Shown here: positions 47,511-54,834 of the stretch, in pieces | Position numbering within the stretch: the stretch's first letter is position 1 | How the letters are laid out: the number at the start of each line of letters is the position of its first letter | Notes under the pieces: generated by a model | What the model was told of the DNA's origin: nothing | Database searches by the model: none | Seen by the model: only the letters and a program-made list of their open reading frames with translations | Assembly: GCA_002869535.1 (NCBI GenBank) | Contig: PKUK01000008.1 | Coordinates: 364,541-428,540, forward strand | DNA from: Arcobacter sp. | GTDB taxonomy: Bacteria; Campylobacterota; Campylobacteria; Campylobacterales; Arcobacteraceae | Reading direction: 5' to 3' | Length of the DNA: 64,000 nucleotides | Position numbers and translations under genes: made by a program

Positions 47511-47939
47511 ATCAAGAAAAAGATAATTGGAAGAAAAGAGAGTATTTCAATTCTTGACTTAGAATTGTTTGATTTAGATGCAAAAGTTGATACAGGAGCT
47601 GATTCAAATGCCTTGCATTGTGATGATATTCTAATTGAAAATGGTGAAGTAAGTTTTACTTTGTTAGATGAAGTTCATCCTTCATATCATGGCAAAAGAT
47701 TAACATTGCCACTGTATAAGATTAAACAAGTTAAAAGTTCAAATGGTACAGTACAAATTAGGCCATCAATACAAGTTAGAGTAGAATTTTTTGGTAAAAA
47801 ATATAAAAGTGTTATCTCACTTACAAATAGAGCTGATATGAAATTTCCTATGTTAATTGGAAAAAGATTTTTAAAAGGAAGATTTATTGTTGATGTTGCC
47901 CAAGAGTATTTATGTAATAAAAAAGAGGAAAGTTTATAA
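47511..47939 (+). CDS. RimB-like retropepsin-type protease (PF05618 family), apparent AUC start
   Basis: About 142 aa if started at ATC 47511. The catalytic D-T-G-A motif is in DAKVDTGADSNALHCDDI; the end LTNRADMKFPMLIGKRFLKG is also typical of the family annotated as ATP-dependent zinc protease or RimK/LysX. The first usable canonical start (TTG 47565) would begin only six residues before the catalytic loop and drop the conserved KKIIGRKE opening. AAAGGA lies six bases before ATC, and no ATG, GTG or TTG lies between. In bacteria with RimABK, this protein acts on S6 modification. It overlaps rimK by one base. Confidence 0.85.
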   Translation: MKKKIIGRKESISILDLELFDLDAKVDTGADSNALHCDDILIENGEVSFTLLDEVHPSYHGKRLTLPLYKIKQVKSSNGTVQIRPSIQVRVEFFGKKYKSVISLTNRADMKFPMLIGKRFLKGRFIVDVAQEYLCNKKEESL

Positions 47940-48871
47940 TGAGAGTCTATATATTATCAAGAAATAAAGAGTTATATTCAACAAGAAGATTGGTTGAAGC
48001 AGCACAAGCAAAAAATTGGGAAGTTAAAGTAATTGATTATCTAAAATGTACTATTGAAATAATGAAGGGTGAACTAGTTATAAATTATTTGGGACAAGTA
48101 TTACCAACTCCAGATGCAATAATACCTAGAATTGGAGCTAGTAGGACTTTTTATGGAACTGCTATGGTGAGACACTTTGAGATGATGGAAGTCTTTAGTA
48201 CCTCAGGAAACTTAGCCATTGCAAGAAGTAGAGATAAACTTAGAAGTTTGCAAGTTCTATCAAAAAATAGTGTAGATATGCCAAAAACTGTTTTTGCTTC
48301 AAATAAATCAAGTGCAAAAGATGTAATAGCACTATCAGGTGGGGCTCCATTAGTTTTAAAAATTTTAGAAGGAACACAAGGTGTGGGTGTTGTTTTAGTT
48401 GATAGTGAAAAAGCTGCAAAATCTGTACTTGATGCCTTTTATGGTATGGATGTAAACTTACTTGTTCAAGAGTACATAGAAGAAGCAGGTGGTGCTGATA
48501 TTAGAGTTCTTGTTGTAAATGGTGAAGTAGTTGGCGCTATGAAAAGACAAGGAGCTGAAGGTGATTTTAGATCAAACCTTCATCAAGGTGGAAGTGCTAC
48601 TGCACATAAATTAACTAGAAAAGAAAAATCAACTGCAATAGCAGCAGCAAAAGCTATGGGACTTGGTGTTTGTGGAGTTGATATGATACCATCATCAAGA
48701 GGACCACTAGTTATGGAAGTAAACTCAAGTCCTGGATTAGAGGGAATTGAAAAGTCAACTAATATTGATATTGCAAGTAAAATCATGGATTATATAGAAA
48801 AAAGTGTAACACCAAGATCTCAAGAAAGCACTAAAAAAAGAAAAATAAAAAAAGATAACATTGGAGCTTAG
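47939..48871 (+). CDS. rimK: RimK, ribosomal protein S6 glutamate ligase
   Basis: 310 aa, an ATP-grasp enzyme that adds glutamate residues to the C-terminus of ribosomal protein S6. It aligns with E. coli RimK from the start (ILSRNKELYSTRRLVEAA), through IPRIGASRTFYGTA, the P-loop GGAPLVLKILEGTQGVGVVL, EGDFRSNLHQGG, and VMEVNSSPGLEGIEKSTNID with metal ligands. A short lysine-rich tail follows. It is followed by two deacylase/peptidase genes in the same direction. Confidence 0.93.
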   Translation: MRVYILSRNKELYSTRRLVEAAQAKNWEVKVIDYLKCTIEIMKGELVINYLGQVLPTPDAIIPRIGASRTFYGTAMVRHFEMMEVFSTSGNLAIARSRDKLRSLQVLSKNSVDMPKTVFASNKSSAKDVIALSGGAPLVLKILEGTQGVGVVLVDSEKAAKSVLDAFYGMDVNLLVQEYIEEAGGADIRVLVVNGEVVGAMKRQGAEGDFRSNLHQGGSATAHKLTRKEKSTAIAAAKAMGLGVCGVDMIPSSRGPLVMEVNSSPGLEGIEKSTNIDIASKIMDYIEKSVTPRSQESTKKRKIKKDNIGA

Positions 48872-48876
48872 ATTAT

Positions 48877-49923
48877 ATGCAAAATGACCATTTTGTAATT
48901 GGTGATACGATTATACCAAAAGGTAAAGAAGTAAAAATAAATTTAGAGTTACCAAAACTTTATAATACTCCTACAAACCTTCCAATAAGAGTTGTAAGAG
49001 GTAAAAAAGATGGACCTGTTGTTTTTATAAGTGCCGCAATTCATGGGGATGAATTAAATGGTATTGAAATAATTAGAAGATTAAGAAAGCTAAGTATTCT
49101 AAAAAAACTCCAAGGGACAATAATATTTGCACCAATTGTAAATGTTTATGGAGTGATGACACTGTCTAGATACCTACCTGATAGAAGGGATTTAAATAGA
49201 AGTTTTCCAGGAAGTATAAAAGGCTCAATTGCAAGTAGAATTGCAAAAATATTTTTTGATGAAATAGTTTCAAAATGTGATTTAGGAATTGATTTACATA
49301 CAGGTTCTATTCATAAATCAAACCTACCTCAGGTTAGAACAAATTTGAATAATGAGTATACTTTAAAACTTGCCCATGCTTTTGGGGCACCTGTTGTTCT
49401 ACACTCTGAGTTAAGAGATGGATCATTAAGAGCAGAAGCTCAAGAGATGGGAACACCAATACTACTTTATGAAGCAGGAGAAGCTCTAAGATTTGATGAA
49501 AGTTGTATAAGGGTTGGTGTAAAAGGTATAATAAATGTTCTTAGGGAAAATGGTATGCTTCCAAAAGTCATAAGAAAAAATACAAAAAAGCCTATCACTT
49601 CAAAAGCAAGCAGATGGATTAGAGCCAATGAAAGTGGAATGGTAAGAACAATAAAAGCACTAGGTGAAATAGTAAAAGAGAATGAAATAATTGCTTATAT
49701 TGATGAACCTTTAGATGATAATAGCTTTGAAATACTATCACCTTTTGATGGTATAATAATTGGAAAATCACAAATCCCTTTAGTACAAGAAGGAGATGCT
49801 ATTTTTCACATAGCAAAATTTAGTAATTTAAATATTGCAGAAGATAAAATGGAATATTTTAATGAAGATGCCGTAAAACAAAGTGAATTTTACGAATTAA
49901 ACAATGAAGAGATAATAGAATAA
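48877..49923 (+). CDS. Succinylglutamate desuccinylase/aspartoacylase family protein
   Basis: 348 aa zinc carboxypeptidase-like (M14) hydrolase. Zinc ligands are visible in SAAIHGDELNGIEI (H-x2-E) and GIDLHTGSIHKS (second His); RRDLNRSFPGS is the substrate arginine region. A biotinyl/lipoyl-like C-terminal fold follows (SPFDGIIIGKSQIPLVQEGD). The family removes acyl groups from amino acids. It is embedded in the RimB-RimK-M42 cluster. GGAG lies upstream of the ATG. Confidence 0.87.
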   Translation: MQNDHFVIGDTIIPKGKEVKINLELPKLYNTPTNLPIRVVRGKKDGPVVFISAAIHGDELNGIEIIRRLRKLSILKKLQGTIIFAPIVNVYGVMTLSRYLPDRRDLNRSFPGSIKGSIASRIAKIFFDEIVSKCDLGIDLHTGSIHKSNLPQVRTNLNNEYTLKLAHAFGAPVVLHSELRDGSLRAEAQEMGTPILLYEAGEALRFDESCIRVGVKGIINVLRENGMLPKVIRKNTKKPITSKASRWIRANESGMVRTIKALGEIVKENEIIAYIDEPLDDNSFEILSPFDGIIIGKSQIPLVQEGDAIFHIAKFSNLNIAEDKMEYFNEDAVKQSEFYELNNEEIIE

Positions 49924-50966
49924 TGGAAAAGTTTTACGATATTTTAAAACAGCTAATTAGAACACCAAGTGTTGTAGGTGCTGAACACCCTTTTTTTATG
50001 AGGGTAAAAAGAGAACTTGAAGAGTTGGATTTAAATGTTGAATATTATGATGGCGTATTAGTTGCAAAAGGAAATGATCCACAAAGTGGTTATATTTCTG
50101 GACATGCTGATAGACATGGACTTATTTGTACAGGACACAATGAGTTTCAATATGCAGCTTTTATAGCAAAAAACCAAGCTGACCTTAGAGGAAACTCTAA
50201 CTCTGAAAAACTACTTAAAAACTTTGAGATGAGATTTATGGAACAAAAAGTTCAAGCATATGAACCTTGGTCTGGAAGTTACTTAGGAATGGGTGTTATA
50301 AAAGATGCCTTTTTATGTACAAGAAGAAAAAATATTATATTTAAAATAGATGGACTTGAGCATCTTTTACCAGGAACTGCCATTGCCTTTACAGATACTC
50401 TAGAAATAGATGATAATGGTTTAGTATCAGCCCAACTTGATAATGTTATATCAATAGCTATTATGATATACATGTATCATGTAGGTTATCAAGGAACTGC
50501 ATTTTTTACAGCAAGTGAAGAGGCTGGAAAAAGCTGGAGATTTTTACTTGAATATTTTAGAAGATTTGATATAACTACAGATGAACTATTAGTTTTAGAT
50601 ACAAGTCCATATAGCAAAGTAGATGATATAACTCACCTAGATATTGTACTAAGAAATAAAGATGAAAATGCAGAATTTAAATCACCCCTAGAGGCTAAAA
50701 TTAAAAAAATAGTTATAGAAAACAATATAAATTACCACTATAAAGATGCTTATTTAGAAAATCTTATGGCAACAGCAGGGACTAAAGGTTCACTTGGTGT
50801 TACAGAACTTGGAAGAATAATTGATGCAACAGAAGGTGAAATACAAGGTACAACTTTACAAATTCCAACTATTGGCTACCATACTGTTGAAGAGACAACT
50901 ACAAAAAAATCTATCGATACAATGTTATTAATACTGACTCAACTTTATTTAGAAGAAGGTAAATAG
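49923..50966 (+). CDS. M42-like aminopeptidase (NAGGN-system-like)
   Basis: 347 aa metallopeptidase of the M42/M20 type. Candidate metal ligands are SGHADRHGL (His), SAQLDNVISIAI (Asp), FTASEEAGKSW (Glu pair), LVLDTSPYS (Asp) and GYHTVEETT (His). The pattern resembles the M42-like peptidase found next to N-acetylglutaminylglutamine amide synthesis genes, but no asparagine synthase or GNAT/ATP-grasp gene is present here. The start overlaps the previous stop as TAATG. Last gene of the cluster. Confidence 0.75.
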   Translation: MEKFYDILKQLIRTPSVVGAEHPFFMRVKRELEELDLNVEYYDGVLVAKGNDPQSGYISGHADRHGLICTGHNEFQYAAFIAKNQADLRGNSNSEKLLKNFEMRFMEQKVQAYEPWSGSYLGMGVIKDAFLCTRRKNIIFKIDGLEHLLPGTAIAFTDTLEIDDNGLVSAQLDNVISIAIMIYMYHVGYQGTAFFTASEEAGKSWRFLLEYFRRFDITTDELLVLDTSPYSKVDDITHLDIVLRNKDENAEFKSPLEAKIKKIVIENNINYHYKDAYLENLMATAGTKGSLGVTELGRIIDATEGEIQGTTLQIPTIGYHTVEETTTKKSIDTMLLILTQLYLEEGK

Positions 50967-50969
50967 ACT

Positions 50970-51746
50970 TTACCTTTTTTTAATAAAATATACTAAAAGT
51001 GTAGAAATTATTGCTGAAATAAATAGCGTATTTATAACTAACAATGTTCCTCCATCTCCTTGAGTAAAGGGTAAAGAGGTAGTGTTCATCCCAAAAAATC
51101 CAACAATTAAATTTAGAGGTAAAAATATACCTGACAAAAGTGTTAGGATATAAACGGTCCTATTCATTTGCTAATTATTTTCTACTAAATATGAATTATG
51201 TAAAGCATCAAGCTTTTCTAATAGCATACCAGAATTTCTATGTGCTAGTTGTAAGTGTTCTTGCATATCTTCAAAGTTTCTCTCTAAATAATCATCATCT
51301 TTTCTATAATGACTAATCAAAATTGTTATTACTTCCACACACTTAAATAAAATTCTATTTATTTTTATAAAGTCATTTTTATATGAAAACCACTGTTTAT
51401 TGAAGTTTTTATCAATTTTATTTTCATAGAAATTATCTTCTATAAGTTCTATTTCTTCAATATATCCATTTATAATTTTTAAGATTGAATCTATATCATT
51501 ATTTAAATACTTATAAAAGCCATCAACACTCTGTAAGTCTACAAACTCTTTACTCTCTTTATCAAAATAAAAGTATGACTTATCAGTTATAATAAAAGCT
51601 TTACTAATAGGAACTAGTCTATTATTTATTAGTTGTGGCATTCTAAATATAAACAAATCATAATTTTCATCTTTGAAAAATACTGAAGGATGAGCCTCAT
51701 TTTCAATATCAATACGATGAAAATCATTAATTTCGTTATATTTCAT
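50970..51746 (-). pseudogene. corA: CorA-type magnesium transporter interrupted by an in-frame TAG
   Basis: Reading through TAG at 51171-51173 gives 258 aa. The first part is the CorA cytoplasmic domain with long helices (NDIDSILKIINGYIEEIELI); the second has the pore helix ending in the signature GMN (LIVGFFGMNTTSLPF) and a final membrane helix with the basic tail FIKKR. The frame is uninterrupted except for the single stop between NSYLVENN and QMNRTVYILTL. Either part alone would lack pore or anchor. CorA imports magnesium or cobalt. The ATG at 51744-51746 overlaps the SnoaL-like gene by one base. Confidence 0.85.
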
Positions 51747-52147
51747 TATTTACTCAACTGTTTATACAATGAGTTTAAGTCACCCAATACCCATATTTCT
51801 TTGATTTTATCATTTTCAATTCTAAAAAATGAAGCACCATAATATCTTATTCTATTATTTGTAGCTTCAAAATCAAAAAGTTTTCCCATATGAGTTCCAT
51901 TGTAAATTGCTCTTGCACTTACTAAGTTATTCTCAGCAACCATTAGCTCAACACCATGGTATAGATTTGGAATAGCACCTAAAATCATATCAAAGTACTC
52001 TTCAAACTCTTTTTTACCGTTTGTTTCTATATTTAGTGAACCTCTGAAAAGTATCTTGTCATCAAAAAGTTTGTCAATATATGATTTGTCTTTTTTATTC
52101 CAAAGGTTTTCATAATAAGATTTTACAATCTCTTTATTTTTATTCAT
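51746..52147 (-). CDS. SnoaL-like/ester-cyclase-type small protein
   Basis: 133 aa with the NTF2-like/SnoaL pattern: KEIVKSYYENLWNKKDKSYI, then GAIPNLYHGVELMVAENNLV, THMGKLFDFEATNNRIRYYG and SFFRIENDKIKEIWVLGD. This fold holds many unrelated functions, often cyclases or isomerases of small molecules, so the role is open. It precedes corA with a one-base overlap. Confidence 0.8.
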   Translation of the reverse strand: MNKNKEIVKSYYENLWNKKDKSYIDKLFDDKILFRGSLNIETNGKKEFEEYFDMILGAIPNLYHGVELMVAENNLVSARAIYNGTHMGKLFDFEATNNRIRYYGASFFRIENDKIKEIWVLGDLNSLYKQLSK

Positions 52148-52212
52148 CTTTTCTCTTTATTGTTTTTTTAGAATTATACTACTTTATTTCTTTTTTTTTC
52201 TCTTAAATTATC

Positions 52213-53475
52213 TCAAAGTTCTGTTGCATTTTTAATTATATCTACCCCGAATTTATCTCTTAATTCATTGAGTTTATTGTTTAATTGCTTTTTCTTTAAA
52301 TCATTCTCATACTCTAAAAGATTAAAACTATCCATTTTTTGTTCCATAAAATTACTTACTGTTATATTTAATTGGATGATACTATGTGTGGGGTGAATAT
52401 CATTTGCATTAAACATTTTGATAATCTCATCTTTAAAGAACTTTTCACTAAATAATCGGTTTGTAGAAAATGAACTTTTAGATTTAGAATCAAACTCGTA
52501 TTTGATTTTTATAAAAAAGGTTTGGGGATTTACTCTTTTTTTAAAAACTAAGAAAGCAAGATACCTTGCCAATATAATAATTCGTCGTTTTATCTCTTCT
52601 CGATTATTTATAGGGTCAAAACTTCTACCTATTCCTATTGATTTTGAAGCTGCTTTTTTTTCCAAGACAAAGTCTTTTATTCCACATACACGATTATAAA
52701 GCTGAATACCCGGTTTTTTCCAAGCATAAAAAATATGTTTTTTTTCTCTTATTTGTCCAAGGGTTTTTATATTGTGAGCTCTTAATCGCATCTGATAACC
52801 TTGCCCAATACCAGGGAATTTTTCTATTGGAATATCTTTTATAAAATCATTAACTTCATCTTCAAATACTACCTTAACTCCATGGGGCTTTGCATACTCT
52901 GTTGCCAATTTTGATAAATATTTACTTTTTGCAACACCAATAGAAATAGGTAAATCAAAGATTTTTTCAATCTTATCTTTTAATCTTTTGGCAAAGATTT
53001 CAACATCTTTATCTTCCACCCATCCTGTAACATCTGCAAAATACTCATCTATACTAAACTGTTCTACTTGTGGTGTTTCATATTCTAAAAACTGCAATAA
53101 TTTATAAGAGAGTTCATGATATAAAGGATAATTAGGAGCAATCATTTTAAGGTGTGGGCATAGTCTTAAGGCTTCATTTACACTCATAGCAGTTTTAACA
53201 CCAAAAGCCCTAGCCTCATAAGAAGAAGTAGTAATAATACCTCTAATTCGTCCATTTTCATCTTTAAAATACTCTTGGGCATTTGGATCTTGCTCACTAA
53301 CTATTGAGCTTACAAAAGCTCCATTACTATCACTTACTACACGTTTATGTTTGCTTTTTGAAAATATATTAAGATTGCTTCGTCCTCCTACAGCAGTAGG
53401 TATATTCATTAAACTTTTATCACGAGTTCGATGTGCAGAAACAAAAAAACAATCTATATCTAAATGTAATATCAT
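52213..53475 (-). CDS. Y-family DNA polymerase
   Basis: 420 aa. The palm has the catalytic acidic residues in MILHLDIDCFFVSAHR and QFSIDEYFADVTGW, with GVKTAMSVNEALRLCP and the helix-hairpin region GIGQGYQMRLRAHNIKTLG. It belongs to the DinB/UmuC group that copies damaged DNA. The length fits both DinB and UmuC; no umuD or LexA gene is adjacent. No beta-clamp motif was sought beyond this. It is monocistronic. Confidence 0.88.
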   Translation of the reverse strand: MILHLDIDCFFVSAHRTRDKSLMNIPTAVGGRSNLNIFSKSKHKRVVSDSNGAFVSSIVSEQDPNAQEYFKDENGRIRGIITTSSYEARAFGVKTAMSVNEALRLCPHLKMIAPNYPLYHELSYKLLQFLEYETPQVEQFSIDEYFADVTGWVEDKDVEIFAKRLKDKIEKIFDLPISIGVAKSKYLSKLATEYAKPHGVKVVFEDEVNDFIKDIPIEKFPGIGQGYQMRLRAHNIKTLGQIREKKHIFYAWKKPGIQLYNRVCGIKDFVLEKKAASKSIGIGRSFDPINNREEIKRRIIILARYLAFLVFKKRVNPQTFFIKIKYEFDSKSKSSFSTNRLFSEKFFKDEIIKMFNANDIHPTHSIIQLNITVSNFMEQKMDSFNLLEYENDLKKKQLNNKLNELRDKFGVDIIKNATEL

Positions 53476-53569
53476 AAAACTATTCTATCTTTTTTTTTCA
53501 TTGTATATTGATTATATGTCATTTTGAAAGAAAATTAGCTATTATTTCACATAACAAAAAGGATAAAAA

Positions 53570-53728
53570 ATCGAATCTTGTAGAAACTGTAAAAGTGAAG
53601 TAAAGGCCAAAATAGGACGATGTCCATATTGTGGAATATTAAATCCTACTGTAAAATTAAAAGAGATATTTATTACTATTTTTGCTGTATTAGCAGTTAT
53701 GGGTGTAGTTACATATTTTATGAACTAA
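53570..53728 (+). CDS. Zinc-ribbon plus membrane helix micro-protein, apparent AUC start
   Basis: 52 aa. Two CxxC pairs form a zinc ribbon (ESCRNCKSEVKAKIGRCPYC), followed by one membrane helix (about residues 31-48, LKEIFITIFAVLAVMGVVTY). No ATG, GTG or TTG lies in frame before the first cysteine; instead AAGGA sits six bases before ATC at 53570-53572, the same layout as AAGGATAAAAAATG at the tolC-like gene. The only in-frame ATGs lie inside the helix. It ends immediately before the stop of the convergent rhomboid gene. Confidence 0.7.
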   Translation: MESCRNCKSEVKAKIGRCPYCGILNPTVKLKEIFITIFAVLAVMGVVTYFMN

Positions 53729-54259
53729 TTATCTTAAAAATTTTCCTAAACTAAATCCAACAGCTAGTCCTATTAAGTGAGCATACCAAGCAACTGGAAG
53801 TCCTATTAAAACTGGTACTATAGAAATAAGAATAATCCAAGTAATAATACCATTTCTTTGATAGGTATCAACAAGTGCAACATAACCTAAAAGTACACAA
53901 ATAGCTCCAGATGCCCCAACTAAGTTGTGATTAAATCCCATCATCTGCATAAAAGCAAAACTTAATAATGAAGTTAAAATACCACCTATAAAATAAAGTA
54001 TTAAAAAGGTTTTTACACCTCTATACTTTTCAATTAAATTACCAAATTGAAAAAGTACAAACATATTCATCAAAATATGCCCTACTCCACCATGTGCAAA
54101 CATACTAGATAGTGGTTGATACCAAAGATTTGCTTCTAGAAAAAATATATTTAGTCCTAAAAATAAAGAGCCATTATCCATATTAGTTTGTAATATGTAC
54201 ATTAAAATAGTAACTAGGATAATGAAATTTGAAACAGTTAGTAGTTTATTATTTTGCAT
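53729..54259 (-). CDS. Rhomboid-family intramembrane serine protease
   Basis: 176 aa with six membrane helices. The active-site serine is in NLVGASGAICVLLGY (GxSG) and the histidine in AWYAHLIGLAVGFSLG; the SSMFAHGGVGHILMNMFVLF helix holds the conserved H-x4-N pair. It cleaves membrane proteins within the bilayer. It is small but complete. It overlaps the upstream gene by 11 bases. Confidence 0.92.
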   Translation of the reverse strand: MQNNKLLTVSNFIILVTILMYILQTNMDNGSLFLGLNIFFLEANLWYQPLSSMFAHGGVGHILMNMFVLFQFGNLIEKYRGVKTFLILYFIGGILTSLLSFAFMQMMGFNHNLVGASGAICVLLGYVALVDTYQRNGIITWIILISIVPVLIGLPVAWYAHLIGLAVGFSLGKFLR

Positions 54260-54830
54260 TGTGTTTAAAAGCCTCTATAATACAATCTATTCTATTTTTT
54301 ATATCTTTTTTATCATACTCTAAAAAATCTGTTTTCATCATAAAAGCCTCTTTACCATTTATTCTAAAAGAACTCAGAATAGTTCCAGCATAAGATTTAC
54401 TATATGCATCTTTTTTTCTTGGGTCATTCTTATCATTCTCTATAATTTCATATTTTATATTTAGATATTTAACTGGATTTTCTTTTTGAACAATTGCAAT
54501 TTTTAATTTAAAAAAATCATTTGCTTCTTCAATAGTAATCTCATCTTTTAAATAAAACTTCCCAAATCTTGGTTTAATAAAACCACCATTTAAAACATAT
54601 AATCCATTTTCCATATAATATTTAGCATCTTTTAATAAAGATGGCGATGTGATTTTATCAATTGTTGAAGTTGTTTTTTGACACTCTAAATTTGAGTGTA
54701 CTCTAGAAGGGGTTTTCACTTTTGGGCCATATTTAGAATAAAGAGTTATTACTATTGCAATAATTACAATAGAAACCAAGGTAAAAAAGTTATTTACTAC
54801 TTGGCTATCTCTTCTATATTTGCCCGACAT
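54249..54830 (-). CDS. Membrane-anchored hypothetical protein, 193 aa
   Basis: One membrane helix (about residues 11-31, VVNNFFTLVSIVIIAIVITL) and a soluble extracytoplasmic domain without recognised motifs, with LYVLNGGFIKPRFGKFYLKD and FKLKIAIVQKENPVKYLNIK. It lies between lon and rhomboid and overlaps rhomboid, so all three may share a transcript. No family is recognised. Confidence 0.6.
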   Translation of the reverse strand: MSGKYRRDSQVVNNFFTLVSIVIIAIVITLYSKYGPKVKTPSRVHSNLECQKTTSTIDKITSPSLLKDAKYYMENGLYVLNGGFIKPRFGKFYLKDEITIEEANDFFKLKIAIVQKENPVKYLNIKYEIIENDKNDPRKKDAYSKSYAGTILSSFRINGKEAFMMKTDFLEYDKKDIKNRIDCIIEAFKHNAK

Positions 54831-54834
54831 AAGA

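Noticed and set aside
29372-51173. Genome-wide reassignment of TAG to an amino acid
   Set aside because: Many intact genes in the window end in TAG (atpE, proC, rdgB-side neighbours, the gene at 28809, the M42-like gene and others) at the normal family length.
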